From Pseudomonas sp. R37(2017) (lineage in GTDB: Bacteria; Pseudomonadota; Gammaproteobacteria; Pseudomonadales; Pseudomonadaceae), in NCBI RefSeq assembly GCF_002113375.1, contig NZ_NEHO01000018.1:1-64000 (forward strand): a DNA stretch of 64,000 nucleotides, in the 5' to 3' direction. Position 1 is the first letter of the stretch. Each line of letters begins with the position of its first letter. Shown here one piece after another: positions 43,227-52,322 of this stretch. The notes under the pieces were generated by a model. It made no database searches, had not been told where the DNA came from, and saw only the letters and a list, made by a program, of their open reading frames with translations. The translations under genes and the position numbers were made by a program.

Positions 43227-45653
43227 TCATTTTGTCTCTTGCCATGGAGTGCCCGGCGCAGGGCTGTTGGCAAGGCACCGCCGGCCGCCTTCGGCCTGAT
43301 TCAGGCGTTGAGCCGCCGCCAGTAGAGCGGCCCGGTCAATGCGCACAATGGCCTTGGGCAGGTGCATCAGATAATCCGACGAACGGCCGGCCAGTTTGCC
43401 CTGCCAAAGCAGTTCCGCAGCCTGGGCCGTGGTCAATGCAGCGCTGGAAAACTGCTCGGCCAAAGTCTGGCGTTGGGCGATGAACGAGGTGTCGTCGATG
43501 GCATCGATCAGTGCCGGCAAGTCATTGAGGAACTGCTCAATGTGTTGCAACGGCACCACGTTCGGCGATTGCACGCCGAACAGCAGCCCGGTTTGCCCGT
43601 GAATCTGCCGCAGGGCGCTGAACACCGCATAGCCGAGTTGCAACTCCACCCGCAGGCGTTGATAGAACGGTGTCTGGCAGACCTGTGCGAGCAAACGCCA
43701 CGCGGCTTCGTCGGCTATTTCCTGAGTGGCTGTCGGACAGAACAGCAGCAACGCGTGTTCGCTGGAGGCCGTATCGACAGTGCTCCACAGATGCTGTGCA
43801 AGGATCGAAGGAGGCGGCGTCAGTTGATTGTCCGGCGTGCCGGGTATACGGCTCAAGGCCAGGCCCATCGCCGCTTGGGTCTGCGCCGATAACCCGACGG
43901 CCAGCCCATCCCATCGCGCGCTCGACCAGAGTTGCCGCACGTCATCCGAGCTCGCGGTGTGTTCGAGGCAGTGACCGGGCAATGCCTTGAGCAGTTGCCG
44001 AATCGGTATTGGCGCCACGCTCGTCGATTCGTCTTGTGAGACAGCGACATCAGGTTTTGTCAGTTCTTTCAGCGCATGCTCGAGGACGACGGGCATCGGC
44101 TCCTGCAGCCCATTCAGTTTGAGCAGCCATTCGTTGCCCGACGCATTGAAGGACAAATCCACACCGGCCTGCCGTGCGTCTTCACGCAATGCTTGCAGGT
44201 TATTTTCCAGCCGGGATTGGAGGCTGCTGCCGGGAGCCGAGTCCAGGCGCCAACGCAGATAAATCGCACCTTCCGCGCTGTTGTCGGGCCATGCCTGGCT
44301 GAATTGCATCGGCGACCGTTCGCGGCGGCTGCGCGAACGGTCCTGGGCAAACGTGCGCAAGCCACGGTGGGCGCTGGTCTGGCCGCGAATCAATCCGGCG
44401 TTGGGGGCCGGTGCTTCGCTGCGCAAGAACGGGTTGGGTGCAGGCAATTGCCAAGGGCCGTTGAAGTTATCCACAGCGCCGATTTGTTTGAGGATGTGCT
44501 TGAGGGCTGTAACGCCCTGCCCGGACAACCCGACTTCGCGTTGCTCGCTGTCCAGTCGGGCCAATTGCAGAGCGCTGCCGATGTGTTGCTGGCGCTGGAG
44601 CAGGGCGATGTATTCGTCGCGCAATGGGCTCCAGTCTTGCCCGGCGAAGAAGCCCAGCCAATCCATCAACCGCTCGCGAATCCCGGTTGCCGCGGAGTTG
44701 GCGGGCAAGGTGAACTCGACATGCAACACGGCTTGCCCGGCGAATTGATACAGCGGCTCGGCCTTGAGTTTTTCCGCCAACCCACGCTCACGCAAATCCG
44801 CCAGCAATCCGCCCGGTTTCTCGCTGTTCAACCAGTGACACAGGAACAGCAGGGCTTCGGCGGAAAGTTCGGGCAGCGCCTCAAGGGCAAACAGCAGATC
44901 CAGCCGTCGTTCGCCAGCCAGTTGATAACTTGGCTCTGGAGTCGTCATTAGCGGCGCGGGGGATTGTTGTGGGGCTTTTTCACCCTGGGCAAGGGCACGG
45001 CCAAATGCCTCGGCCATCACCCTCAATTCATCGACACTCTGCGGACCGGCCAGGCTCAAGGTCATCTGCCCTGTCCGATAGAACCGCCGATAAAAATCCT
45101 GCAACGCCTGCTGGAATTCGGCTTGCGGCACCGGAAGGCTGTCGCGATTGCCGGCATGGAAACCTCGCAGCGGATGAGTCTCGCAAAGCCCATCGAACAA
45201 TGCCCGCTGTTGTTGCGCCGTCGGATCTTGTGACCACGCGATAAATTCCGCGTGCAGCACTTCCCGTTCCCGCAGTTGATCGTCCGGACTCATACGCGGA
45301 TGGGCGAGCATGTCCGACAGACGTTCCAGCCCTCCAGCAAATGCCTGGGGCGGCAGTTCGAAAAAATAGTCGGTGGTCCTTTCGCTGGTCCGCGCATTCA
45401 CTTGACCACCATGACCCTGGACGTAAGCCATCAGCCCCTGGCCCGCAGGAAAACGCTCAGTCCCGAGAAACAGCAGATGCTCAAGAAAATGCGCCAGGCC
45501 GGGCCACGCCAGCGGCACATCATGGCTACCCGCGGCGACCCGCAACGCTGCTGCGCAACGTTTCAAATTCGGGGCATGACGCAGCGTCACCCGCAAGCCG
45601 TTGGCCAGGGTTTCAGTGTGGGGGCGAAGGGGATTCAGCGCGGGCATGGGCAC
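43227..45653 (-). CDS. pqqF: PQQ cluster M16 zinc peptidase
   Basis: An 808-residue pitrilysin/insulinase-type protease. The inverted zinc motif is HFLEH at residues 55-59; the downstream acidic ligand lies in the region RTSERTTDYFFELPPQAFAG-LERLSDMLAHP-EREVLHAE. The C-terminal half is the inactive M16 domain. PqqF, as part of a protease with PqqG in some species, cuts cross-linked PqqA. It is transcribed ahead of pqqA on the same strand. About 160 bases separate it from pqqA. Confidence 0.93.
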   Translation of the reverse strand: MPMPALNPLRPHTETLANGLRVTLRHAPNLKRCAAALRVAAGSHDVPLAWPGLAHFLEHLLFLGTERFPAGQGLMAYVQGHGGQVNARTSERTTDYFFELPPQAFAGGLERLSDMLAHPRMSPDDQLREREVLHAEFIAWSQDPTAQQQRALFDGLCETHPLRGFHAGNRDSLPVPQAEFQQALQDFYRRFYRTGQMTLSLAGPQSVDELRVMAEAFGRALAQGEKAPQQSPAPLMTTPEPSYQLAGERRLDLLFALEALPELSAEALLFLCHWLNSEKPGGLLADLRERGLAEKLKAEPLYQFAGQAVLHVEFTLPANSAATGIRERLMDWLGFFAGQDWSPLRDEYIALLQRQQHIGSALQLARLDSEQREVGLSGQGVTALKHILKQIGAVDNFNGPWQLPAPNPFLRSEAPAPNAGLIRGQTSAHRGLRTFAQDRSRSRRERSPMQFSQAWPDNSAEGAIYLRWRLDSAPGSSLQSRLENNLQALREDARQAGVDLSFNASGNEWLLKLNGLQEPMPVVLEHALKELTKPDVAVSQDESTSVAPIPIRQLLKALPGHCLEHTASSDDVRQLWSSARWDGLAVGLSAQTQAAMGLALSRIPGTPDNQLTPPPSILAQHLWSTVDTASSEHALLLFCPTATQEIADEAAWRLLAQVCQTPFYQRLRVELQLGYAVFSALRQIHGQTGLLFGVQSPNVVPLQHIEQFLNDLPALIDAIDDTSFIAQRQTLAEQFSSAALTTAQAAELLWQGKLAGRSSDYLMHLPKAIVRIDRAALLAAAQRLNQAEGGRRCLANSPAPGTPWQETK

Positions 45654-45695
45654 TTCCAGAACAGTGAAGTGCCAATGCTAGCGGATAACGATGGA

Positions 45696-46490
45696 TCAGC
45701 GCTTGTTCAGGTCGCCGTAAAGCTCGGGACGACGGTCGATCAGGTAGCGATTGGCGGCACGGGAATCGACCATCAACTGACGATCCAACTCCCCGACAAT
45801 CAAGGCTTCATCAAGGCCTGCCTGAGCGATGCGGCTGCCATCCGGCGCGGCGATGCTGCTCTGGCCGCAATAGTGGATGTCGCCTTCGTGGCCGCAGTAG
45901 TTGGCATAAGCCACATAGCATTGGTTTTCGAAGGCGCGGGAGCGCACGGTGACATCGGCGACGAAATCGAACGGAATCATGTTCGCGGTCGGCACCAGAA
46001 TCAACTCGGCGCCGGCCAGGGCCAGACGCCGGGCGTTTTCCGGGAACTCCAGGTCGTAGCAGATCAGGAAACCGAGCTTCCAGCCGTTGAGCTCAACGAT
46101 GGGAAACTCGTCGGAGCCTGCGCTGAACATCGAGCGATCGAGGTCGCCGAACAAGTGAGTCTTGCGGTAGTTGCAGACGCGCTCGCCATTGGCATCGATC
46201 AACTGCACGGCGTTGTAGATCTGCCCGTCCTCGGTACGCTCGGGATAGCCATACAGGATGGCGATCCCGGCCGCTTTGGCAATGCGCGCGATCTGCTGCG
46301 CCGACTCACCGTTATGCACCTCCGCCACCACGCGGACAGCATCGACACCGATGTTGTAGCCGGTCAGGAACATCTCCGGCAGCACCAGCAGGTCCGCGCC
46401 TTTGGCTTCCTGCGCCAGCTGCTGCACGCGTTGCAGGTTGCCGGCGACATCCAGAGGCAGCGGTGGACATTGGTAAAGGGCTACGCGCAT
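45696..46490 (-). CDS. davA: 5-aminopentanamidase (delta-aminovaleramidase)
   Basis: A 264-residue carbon-nitrogen hydrolase. The catalytic triad is Glu39 (LVLPEMFLTGYN), Lys110 (NYRKTHLFGD) and Cys144 (FLICYDLEFPE). Directly downstream of a lysine monooxygenase, it should hydrolyse 5-aminovaleramide to 5-aminovalerate and ammonia, the second step of lysine catabolism in pseudomonads. It starts 12 bases after the davB stop. It does not overlap pqqF. Confidence 0.93.
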   Translation of the reverse strand: MRVALYQCPPLPLDVAGNLQRVQQLAQEAKGADLLVLPEMFLTGYNIGVDAVRVVAEVHNGESAQQIARIAKAAGIAILYGYPERTEDGQIYNAVQLIDANGERVCNYRKTHLFGDLDRSMFSAGSDEFPIVELNGWKLGFLICYDLEFPENARRLALAGAELILVPTANMIPFDFVADVTVRSRAFENQCYVAYANYCGHEGDIHYCGQSSIAAPDGSRIAQAGLDEALIVGELDRQLMVDSRAANRYLIDRRPELYGDLNKR

Positions 46491-46502
46491 TTCGGATTCC
46501 TC

Positions 46503-48185
46503 TTACTCGGGCAGGGCGATCGGTCCGATCTCGTTGAACACATCTCCTGGACCCGGATTCTCGGCGTGAGTTGCACCGCCGAAGTGTTTCATGATGCCCC
46601 ACACCGCGTTGAGCGAGGTCTGCACCGCGCCCTCGACCCAGGCCGGCGTCCATGAAACGTCGTCACCGGCAATGAAGATACCGCGCTGCTCGGCAGGCAT
46701 GTCGTCCTGCATGAAGTGCGCGTACATGCGCTGGTTGTAGCGATAGTGGCCGGGCAGGGCGCCTTTGAACGCGCCGAGGAAATGCGGGTCGGCTTCCCAC
46801 GAAACGGTGATCGGGTCGCCGATGATCCGCGCGGCGATGTCGACTTTCGGGTAGATCTTCTTCAACGCATCCAGCGCCAGCTTCACGCGTTTTTCCACCG
46901 GGTGCGGGAGCATTTTCAGCGCGTCGCTCATCCAGGAATACGACAGGCAAATCACCCCTGGCTTGTCGTCGCCGTTGTCGAACAGGTAAGTGCCACGGGT
47001 CAGGCGATCGGTGAGGGTCATGCTCATCAGGTCGCGGCCGGTTTCCGGGTCCTTGTCCTTCCAGAACGGGCGGTCGACCATCACGAAGGTTTTCGACGAT
47101 TGCATGTAGCGGGTGCGGTCCAGGGCCATCCACATTTTTTGCGAGAACAGGGTTTCGTCGCATTCGATCTGGGTGGTCAGCAGCCAGCTCTGGCAGGTAG
47201 TCAGCACGGCGGCGTATTCGCGGGTGTCGCCGTTGTAGTCAGTGACGGCGAAGCGACCGCCCGGCGCATGGGCGATTTTCTTTACGCCGGAACGCGGCGC
47301 GCCCTTGTGCAGCGACTTGAGGCTGGTGCCTTGCGGCCAGTGTACGCAGCGCTCAGGCACATGACGCCAGATGCCTTGCGGGACTTGCTCTACACCGCCG
47401 ACCACCAGGTGCTGGTGATCGTCGCAGTTGGTCATGACCACGCGGAAGATTTCCAGCATCGAGTTCGGGAAGTCCGAGTCCCAGCCGCCCGTGCCGAAGC
47501 CGACCTGGCCGAAGACTTCGCGGTGGTGGAACGACAGTTTGGCGAACGCTTTGGAGGTGGCGACGAAGTCGTAGAACGTGCGGTCATCCCACAGTGGCAC
47601 CAGGGTGTTCCACAGTTCCTTGAGGCGTGGCACGTCGCGGTCGCGAATGGCTTGCTGGATATCCGAGAACTGCGAGCCGGCTTCCAGGGCATCGGCCCAG
47701 GCGTCAGCGACTTCCTGGAACAATGCAGGAAGATCCGCCAGCTTCTGTGCGTAATGGGTTTTACCTTCCAGATCGATCACGGTGCTGCCGGAGGCAGGCG
47801 TCAGCGGGTTGGGGAAGGGTTTGGTCTCAAGACCCAGCTTGTCGACATAGTGGTAAAACGCCGTGGACGACACCGGAAAACGCATGCCGCCCAGCTCGGC
47901 GACGATGCCATCGGTGCCGTTGAACGTCTGGGAGCGCAGGCGGCCACCCAATTTCGAGGCTTCGTAAACGACCGGCTTGAGGCCGAGTTTCATCAGTTCG
48001 TAAGCCGCCACCAGTCCGGCGATACCGGCGCCGACAATCGCCACTTCGGCACCGTGATTATGCTCGGGAATACTGCCCAGGCCGGCCGGGTGTTCGATCC
48101 AGTCGTCGAAAGCGAAGGGAAAGTCCGGGCCGAAAATGGTGACTGGTTTTTTACCGTCTGCAGGGTGGCGATTGTTCTTGTTCAT
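46503..48185 (-). CDS. davB: L-lysine 2-monooxygenase
   Basis: A 560-residue flavin amine oxidase. The dinucleotide fold GAGIAG is at residues 52-57 with the ribose-binding Glu75 (VVYEAS) and LGGRLRS. The length and the phrases TIFGPDFPFAFDDWI and WTPAWVEGAVQTSLNAVW fit lysine monooxygenase, which turns lysine into 5-aminovaleramide and CO2. Pairing with davA supports this. The family also includes tryptophan monooxygenases (IaaM), which the partner gene makes less likely. Confidence 0.92.
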   Translation of the reverse strand: MNKNNRHPADGKKPVTIFGPDFPFAFDDWIEHPAGLGSIPEHNHGAEVAIVGAGIAGLVAAYELMKLGLKPVVYEASKLGGRLRSQTFNGTDGIVAELGGMRFPVSSTAFYHYVDKLGLETKPFPNPLTPASGSTVIDLEGKTHYAQKLADLPALFQEVADAWADALEAGSQFSDIQQAIRDRDVPRLKELWNTLVPLWDDRTFYDFVATSKAFAKLSFHHREVFGQVGFGTGGWDSDFPNSMLEIFRVVMTNCDDHQHLVVGGVEQVPQGIWRHVPERCVHWPQGTSLKSLHKGAPRSGVKKIAHAPGGRFAVTDYNGDTREYAAVLTTCQSWLLTTQIECDETLFSQKMWMALDRTRYMQSSKTFVMVDRPFWKDKDPETGRDLMSMTLTDRLTRGTYLFDNGDDKPGVICLSYSWMSDALKMLPHPVEKRVKLALDALKKIYPKVDIAARIIGDPITVSWEADPHFLGAFKGALPGHYRYNQRMYAHFMQDDMPAEQRGIFIAGDDVSWTPAWVEGAVQTSLNAVWGIMKHFGGATHAENPGPGDVFNEIGPIALPE

Positions 48186-48343
48186 GGCTGACCTTACTGG
48201 CGACAGGACGCGGGAGGCGCGTCTGAGTATAGGAAAAGATGCGGGCCATTCTAGAGAGCACAGAACACGTTAATAAGACGCAAAGTGTCGTCGTTTTGCC
48301 ATTTTACCAGTCAATATGACGATACTGACATGCAAAATATCAT

Positions 48344-48370
48344 CTGTAGGAGCGAGCATGCTCGCGATGG
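48344..48370. repeat. Single REP element
   Basis: CTGTAGGAGCGAGCATGC followed by TCGCGATGG, in the gap between davB and the Lrp gene. Confidence 0.75.
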
Positions 48371-48407
48371 CCTCAGCCCAGACACCCATGAATCCCGAAT
48401 TGGAACG

Positions 48408-48869
48408 TCAAACCGGCTGCCCCCGATCAATCTTGCTGCTCAAGATGATCGAAGTCGTGGTCTTCTCCACCCCATCCACACTGCCAATCTGATCCAGCAA
48501 CTGATCCAGCTGCTCCGGCGAGTCAGTACGCAGCCACGCCACATAATCAAATTCGCCACTCACCGCACACAACTGCTGCACCTGCGCCATCGCGCTCAGG
48601 CGTCGCAACACCTCCTTGCCGGAACGCGGTTGCACAGTGATCCCCACATACGCCTGCAACCCGCCGTCGACCACCCGCTGCCCCAGGCGCACGCCGTAGC
48701 CGGTAATCACTTTGGCCTTTTCCAGCCGCGCCAGGCGCGACGTGACCGTGGTGCGGGCGATGCCCAGTTGCCGGGCGAGCATGGCCACACTCTCGCGGGC
48801 GTTGATCTGCAGGGCCGCGATCAGCTGGCGGTCGATTTCGTCGAGAACGGGTGGGCGAATGTCAGGCAA
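48408..48869 (-). CDS. Lrp/AsnC-family regulator
   Basis: A regulator of about 153 residues: N-terminal HTH (LDEIDRQLIAALQINARESVAMLA, then TTVTSRLARLE) and C-terminal RAM/AsnC ligand domain (AYVGITVQPRSGKEV, CAVSGEFDYVAWL). I prefer the TTG at 48869 because GGAG lies nine bases before it; the frame also allows TTG at 48884. It is upstream of davBA on the same strand and probably senses lysine or another amino acid to control that operon, by position only. It is divergent from the PQQ dehydrogenase gene. Confidence 0.88.
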   Translation of the reverse strand: MPDIRPPVLDEIDRQLIAALQINARESVAMLARQLGIARTTVTSRLARLEKAKVITGYGVRLGQRVVDGGLQAYVGITVQPRSGKEVLRRLSAMAQVQQLCAVSGEFDYVAWLRTDSPEQLDQLLDQIGSVDGVEKTTTSIILSSKIDRGQPV

Positions 48870-49055
48870 AGGGGCTGTCTCCAACGGTACGGATCAATGG
48901 CCAAGCATGTTACAGGCACATCCGGCGCAGCGCTCGCGGCGGATATTTGCTCTAGCCTCAATACCGTTCATGACATTTCTGCCTGCGACAAATTGCCATA
49001 AGTAACTAGGTAGTACATTATTCCGCCCTTGTCACAAATGGGGAAAGTTTCCGAC

Positions 49056-51410
49056 ATGAACAATTCTGGGGCTGCCGCCGGCAGCAAATGGTTGCTGGCG
49101 GGGCTGGGCGTGCTGATTGCACTGATCGGGCTCGGCCTGGCCGGTGGCGGCGGTTATCTGATCGCGCTTGGCGGGAGTGGGTACTTCCTGTTGATGGGCC
49201 TGGCCATGTTGGCGTCCGGGCTGATGATCGCCCGGCGCAAGCCGTTCGGCGCCTGGCTGTATGGTATGGCGTTGGTCCTCACGGCGATCTGGGCCGTTTG
49301 GGATGCCGGCCTCGAGTACTGGCCACTGGTCTCGCGAGTACTGACCTTCGCGGTGATCGGGCTGGTTGTGGCGTTGATCTACCCGACGCTGGTCCGCGCT
49401 TCAGGTGCGACCGGCGGGCGCGGCGCTTACGGTGTGGCTGGCATTCTGGGCGTCGGTGTGGTTGCAACGATGGCCTATATGTTCGTCCCGACCCACGTGG
49501 TCAAGGCCACCAGCGAACCTGCGGTAACGCCGGTGGCGCCGGGCACCGAACAAAAAGACTGGGCTCACTGGGGCAATACCACCGCTGGTAACCGCTTTGC
49601 CGCGCTGGACCAGATCAACAAGGGCAATATCGACAAGTTGCAGGTCGCGTGGACCTTCCGCACCGGCGACATCCCGCAAAGCACCGGCGCTGGCGCCGAA
49701 GACCAGAACACCCCGCTGCAGATCGGCGATACGGTCTACACCTGCACCGCCTACGGCAAAGTCTTCGCCCTGGATGCCGACACCGGCGCCCAGCGCTGGA
49801 AGTTCGACCCCCAAGGCACCGCCCCCAACTGGCAGCGCTGCCGTGGCCTGGGTTATTCCGAAACCCCGGTGTCTTCGGACAGTCAGCCAACCGCCTGTAC
49901 GAAACGTCTGTTTCTACCCACTGGCGATGCGCGCCTGATCGCCATCAATGCCGACACAGGCAAACCCTGCGAGGAATTCGGCAACAAAGGCACCGTCGAC
50001 CTGACCACCGACATGGGCGAAGTGAAGCCCGGTTACTACCAGCAAACCTCGACCCCGTTGGTCGCGGGTGACGTGGTGATCGTCGGTGGCCGCGTGGCCG
50101 ATAACTACTCCACCGGCGAACCGCCGGGCGTGGTGCGTGCCTACGATGTGCGCAGCGGTGAGCTGGTATGGGCGTGGGATCCGGGCAATCCGAACACCAC
50201 CAAGCGCCCACCGGCCGGTGAGACGTACACCCGTGGTACGCCGAACGTGTGGTCGGCCATGTCCTACGACGCCAAGCTAGGTCTGGTGTACTTGCCGACC
50301 GGCAACGCGACGCCTGATTTCTTCGGCGGTCAGCGCACCGAGATGGATAACAAATGGAACTCGTCCATCGTCGCCCTCGACGTGAAGAGTGGCCAGGTGC
50401 GCTGGCACTTCCAGACCACCCACAACGATCTGTGGGACTTCGACCTGCCGGCGCAACCCTTGCTCTACGATGTGCCGGATGACAAGGGCGGCACCCAGCC
50501 GGCGCTGGCGCAAGTGACCAAACAGGGCGAGATCTTCCTGCTCAACCGTGAAACCGGTGTACCGATCGCTCGCGTTGAAGAGCGTCCGGTGCCCCAGGGC
50601 CATGTGCCTGGCGAACACTACTCGCCAACCCAGCCGTTCTCGGTGGATATGCCGTCGATCGGCAACAAGACCCTGACCGAGTCCGACATGTGGGGCGCCA
50701 CGCCATTCGACCAGTTGATGTGCCGCATCCAGTTCAAGGGCATGCGTCACGAAGGCGTCTACACCCCGCCGGGCATGGACCGCGCCCTGCAATTCCCGGG
50801 CTCGTTGGGCGGCATGAACTGGGGTAGCGTCTCGGTAGACCCGAACACCCACTACATGTTCGTCAACGACATGCGCCTGGGCCTGGCCAACTACATGATC
50901 CCGCGCGACAAGATCGGCGCCGGGGCCAGTGGCATTGAGATGGGCGTAGTGCCACAGGAAGGCACTCCGTTCGGCGCCATGCGCGAGCGCTTTCTCTCGG
51001 CGGTCGGCATTCCGTGCCAGAAACCACCGTTCGGCACCATGTCCGCCATCGACCTCAAGACCCACAAACTGATGTGGCAAGTCCCGGTCGGCACCGTACA
51101 GGACACCGGCCCGCTGGGTATCCGCATGCACCTGCCGATCCCCATCGGCATGCCGACCCTCGGTGCCTCGCTGGCCACCCAGTCGGGCCTGCTGTTCTTT
51201 GCCGGTACCCAGGACTTCTACCTGCGCGCCTTCGACACCGGCAACGGTAACGAAATCTGGAAATCGCGTTTGCCGGTGGGCAGCCAGTCCGGGCCGATGA
51301 CCTACGTGTCGCCGAAAACCGGCAAGCAGTACATCCTGCTGACAGTGGGTGGTGCACGGCAGTCGACCGATCGCGGCGACTATGTGATCGCCTACGCCCT
51401 ACCCAAATAG
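49056..51410 (+). CDS. Membrane PQQ-dependent dehydrogenase (glucose/quinate family)
   Basis: A 784-residue protein. About five N-terminal membrane helices (residues 10-140) anchor it; the rest is an eight-bladed PQQ propeller facing the periplasm (DWAHWGNTTAGNRFA, PQGTAPNWQRCRGLGY, TTHNDLWDFDLPAQP, SDMWGATPFDQLMCRIQFK). The wording is close to E. coli glucose dehydrogenase Gcd, which oxidises glucose to gluconolactone and passes electrons to ubiquinone; quinate dehydrogenase is the main alternative. I chose ATG 49056, nine bases after GGGGAAAG. The pqq cluster 4-11 kb away supplies its cofactor. Confidence 0.9.
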   Translation: MNNSGAAAGSKWLLAGLGVLIALIGLGLAGGGGYLIALGGSGYFLLMGLAMLASGLMIARRKPFGAWLYGMALVLTAIWAVWDAGLEYWPLVSRVLTFAVIGLVVALIYPTLVRASGATGGRGAYGVAGILGVGVVATMAYMFVPTHVVKATSEPAVTPVAPGTEQKDWAHWGNTTAGNRFAALDQINKGNIDKLQVAWTFRTGDIPQSTGAGAEDQNTPLQIGDTVYTCTAYGKVFALDADTGAQRWKFDPQGTAPNWQRCRGLGYSETPVSSDSQPTACTKRLFLPTGDARLIAINADTGKPCEEFGNKGTVDLTTDMGEVKPGYYQQTSTPLVAGDVVIVGGRVADNYSTGEPPGVVRAYDVRSGELVWAWDPGNPNTTKRPPAGETYTRGTPNVWSAMSYDAKLGLVYLPTGNATPDFFGGQRTEMDNKWNSSIVALDVKSGQVRWHFQTTHNDLWDFDLPAQPLLYDVPDDKGGTQPALAQVTKQGEIFLLNRETGVPIARVEERPVPQGHVPGEHYSPTQPFSVDMPSIGNKTLTESDMWGATPFDQLMCRIQFKGMRHEGVYTPPGMDRALQFPGSLGGMNWGSVSVDPNTHYMFVNDMRLGLANYMIPRDKIGAGASGIEMGVVPQEGTPFGAMRERFLSAVGIPCQKPPFGTMSAIDLKTHKLMWQVPVGTVQDTGPLGIRMHLPIPIGMPTLGASLATQSGLLFFAGTQDFYLRAFDTGNGNEIWKSRLPVGSQSGPMTYVSPKTGKQYILLTVGGARQSTDRGDYVIAYALPK

Positions 51411-51431
51411 CCCCGGCAACCACCCCCTGTA

Positions 51432-51549
51432 CCTGTAGGAGCGAGCAAGCTCGCGATGGACGTCAGAACACCGCTGGGTGTCAGGCTGCCAGCGTTATCG
51501 TTGGCGACCATCGCGAGCATGCCGCAAGCGGGCACCCGCTCCTACAGGT
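51432..51549. repeat. REP doublet with a modified right half
   Basis: Left half CCTGTAGGAGCGAGCAAGC-TCGCGATGG at 51432-51459; right half, inverted, at 51508-51549, where the usual GCATGCTCGCTCC is interrupted as GCATGCCGCAAGCGGGCACC before CGCTCCTACAGG. The insertion itself contains a GCCGCAAGCGGGC hairpin. Confidence 0.75.
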
Positions 51550-51626
51550 ATTCCACGCCGCCTCGAAGAATGGACAGCAACACCCACTCGTAGTCGAATG
51601 CGAGAACCAGACCCGAGGCAACGGAC

Positions 51627-52307
51627 ATGTCGAGCAAGATGCCCCCCGCCGTACAAGCTCACGCATTGCAGATCGCCCATCACGAAATGGGCCACTACGT
51701 CGTCGCTCGTGCCCTGGGCTTTGCCACGGGCGGCGTGACCCTGACAGTGACCGGGGATTTGCGGCATCAGGGAGGCGCCGCCATTACCCTGGTGCGGCCC
51801 ATTTCGTCGATAGAAGCCATGAAGGAGCATCTGCAAGCCCGGATGATGGTGCTTCTGGCTGGCGCCATGGCGCAGACACTGCCGTCGAAACCATCAGCCG
51901 CAAAACGCGTCGACAAGCCCAAAGCCACAGCCATCCTCAAAGGCGAGCAGGGCGCGGAACGGGATTACGCCAAAATCAGGGAGCTTCAGCACCTGCTGCG
52001 CAACATCGCCTACCCGGATACCGATCCAGCGTCGGATGAGCGCATAGCGGCACAGCTTAAAGCGATGACAGATCGGCTGTGGGGTCGGACCCAGGAAATC
52101 ATCGAGGACCAGGCCGAGACGATTGCCGAATTGGCTGTGGCGCTGGTGGACGGCATGGCGCTTGTGGAGCAATGGGGGCGGGCGGCGGATACGTATGAGG
52201 TGGTGTACACCGGGCCGATGCTGGAACGGCTGCGGGCGGTGCAGGTGATCCCTTTGTTGCGTGTTTCGGCTGACAGCGGCGGTGATGCTGTTCAGCACTG
52301 CAAGTAA
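51627..52307 (+). CDS. Stand-alone M41-like (FtsH protease domain) metalloprotease
   Basis: A 226-residue protein with HEMGH at residues 19-23 in the context ALQIAHHEMGHYVVARALGF, matching the HEAGH site of FtsH peptidases, and QGAERDYAKI around Asp113, matching the GAxxD third-ligand motif of that family. No AAA ATPase module or membrane helix is present, so it is a free cytosolic version of the peptidase domain. Start supported by GAGG at 51615-51618. The neighbours are a REP pair and the convergent HEPN gene, 15 bases away. The substrate is unknown. Confidence 0.75.
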   Translation: MSSKMPPAVQAHALQIAHHEMGHYVVARALGFATGGVTLTVTGDLRHQGGAAITLVRPISSIEAMKEHLQARMMVLLAGAMAQTLPSKPSAAKRVDKPKATAILKGEQGAERDYAKIRELQHLLRNIAYPDTDPASDERIAAQLKAMTDRLWGRTQEIIEDQAETIAELAVALVDGMALVEQWGRAADTYEVVYTGPMLERLRAVQVIPLLRVSADSGGDAVQHCK

Positions 52308-52322
52308 CAAAGGGTCGGAGTG

